In this document: piece after piece, positions 5,734 through 6,354 of the stretch | How positions within the stretch are numbered: the first letter of the stretch is position 1 | Layout of the letters: every line of letters starts with the position of its first letter | Origin: Acidobacteriaceae bacterium | GTDB lineage: Bacteria > Acidobacteriota > Terriglobia > Bryobacterales > Bryobacteraceae | DNA length: 6,354 nt | NCBI GenBank assembly: GCA_019246575.1 | Contig: JAFAQG010000460.1 | Coordinates: 1 to 6,354, forward strand | Reading direction: 5' to 3' | Notes under the pieces: model-generated | What the model saw: the letters and a program-made list of their open reading frames with translations, nothing else | Databases searched by the model: none | What the model was told of the DNA's origin: nothing | Made by a program: the position numbers and the translations under genes

Positions 5734-6354
5734 TCATATCCGCCGCCTCTTCCAACGGCCCCGCATAAACATGCTCAGCCCGAGGAATGTAATCAAGGCC
5801 TCCGCAAGCGGTATGGATGCGAAGACTCCTCGAACTTGCAGGTTCGCGCGGTATGCAAGCGTCCACGCCAGCGGGACCTCGCACAGCCAAAATCCGAGCA
5901 CATTGATAACGGTCGGCGTGACCGTATCGCCCGCGCCGTTGAACGCCTGCACCATGACCATGCCGAATGCGTACGCGACATTCCCGTAGGCGACAATTCG
6001 CAAACAATCCACGGCATGAGGCACAACCGTCACGTCCGAGGTGAATAGCCGGACCAACGTTGCCGGAGCAGTGATAAACACTGCTGCGACTGCTGCGAGA
6101 AAGATCATGTTGTACAACCCGGTCAGATAAACCGCGCGCTCGGCTCGCTCCGGCTTATGCGCGCCGAGGTTCTGGCCTACCATGGTCGCCGCTGCGCCGC
6201 TCAAGCCCCACGACGGCAATATCGCAAAAATGAAAATGCGAATGCCTATGGTGTAGCCAGCCAGCGCCGCGCTTCCGAAGCTGCTGATAATCCGTACCAG
6301 CACAATCCAGCTGGTATGTGCAATTACAAACTGCAGCACGCCCGTTGTGGACAC
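5734..6354 (-). CDS. MATE-family multidrug efflux transporter, C-terminal half (partial)
   Basis: The visible 206 residues are the C-terminal half of a MATE-family inner-membrane antiporter, which exports organic cations or drugs in exchange for Na+ or H+. About six hydrophobic segments are seen, near residues 5-25, 35-58, 74-97, 118-138, 145-167 and 176-196 of the fragment. The family-typical GQNLGAHKPERA (60-71) and FNGAGDT (138-144) fall where MatE repeats carry them. The frame is open to the window edge, and the GTG at 6354 is an internal valine rather than a start. Since MATE proteins usually have about 440-480 residues, roughly half lies outside. The protein ends in a basic tail (RGRWKRRRI). 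Substrate cannot be told from this half. Confidence 0.92.
   Translation of the reverse strand: MSTTGVLQFVIAHTSWIVLVRIISSFGSAALAGYTIGIRIFIFAILPSWGLSGAAATMVGQNLGAHKPERAERAVYLTGLYNMIFLAAVAAVFITAPATLVRLFTSDVTVVPHAVDCLRIVAYGNVAYAFGMVMVQAFNGAGDTVTPTVINVLGFWLCEVPLAWTLAYRANLQVRGVFASIPLAEALITFLGLSMFMRGRWKRRRI

Noticed and set aside
5344..6048. Open frame of 234 codons on plus, across the start of the hydrolase gene and into the MATE gene
   Set aside because: It runs antisense to two well-supported genes and through the intergenic hairpin, and shows no protein-family features.

Overview
The window looks like ordinary chromosome from a moderately GC-rich bacterium. The gene set fits an acidobacterium of the Solibacter/Bryobacter type: a secreted M48 protease with a charged disordered tail, a long secreted PHP-like hydrolase, and TTG starts behind strong Shine-Dalgarno (SD) sites. 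This taxonomic guess is inferred from protein character only, since there is no rRNA or marker gene here.

Layout. Positions 1-407 hold no convincing gene, but contain two related palindromes 86 bp apart, each followed by a second small hairpin. A class V PLP-dependent aminotransferase (408-1562, minus) is divergent from a secreted M48 zinc metalloprotease (1710-2768, plus), with a 147-bp promoter region between them. The protease converges, across a short gap with a hairpin, on a small two-helix membrane protein of DUF6232 type (about 2806-3264, minus). Next, also on minus, are a 742-residue exported protein with a PHP/CehA-McbA-like metallohydrolase core (3394-5622) and the C-terminal half of a MATE-family efflux transporter (5734-6354, cut by the window edge).

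The genes do not form an evident pathway. The MATE gene, hydrolase gene and DUF6232 gene share a strand, but gaps of about 110-130 bp with dyads argue against tight co-transcription. No CRISPR array, transposase, tRNA, rRNA or recognisable defence system is visible.

The most interesting parts are non-coding or structural. They are the paired palindromes at the left edge; a 58-nt composite hairpin between MATE and the hydrolase gene, placed so that it could fold in the hydrolase mRNA leader just upstream of its SD; and an AT-rich, nested inverted-repeat segment inside the DUF6232 gene. The hydrolase also appears to lack the usual last histidine of its metal site. I see no strong evidence for a wholly new multi-gene system.
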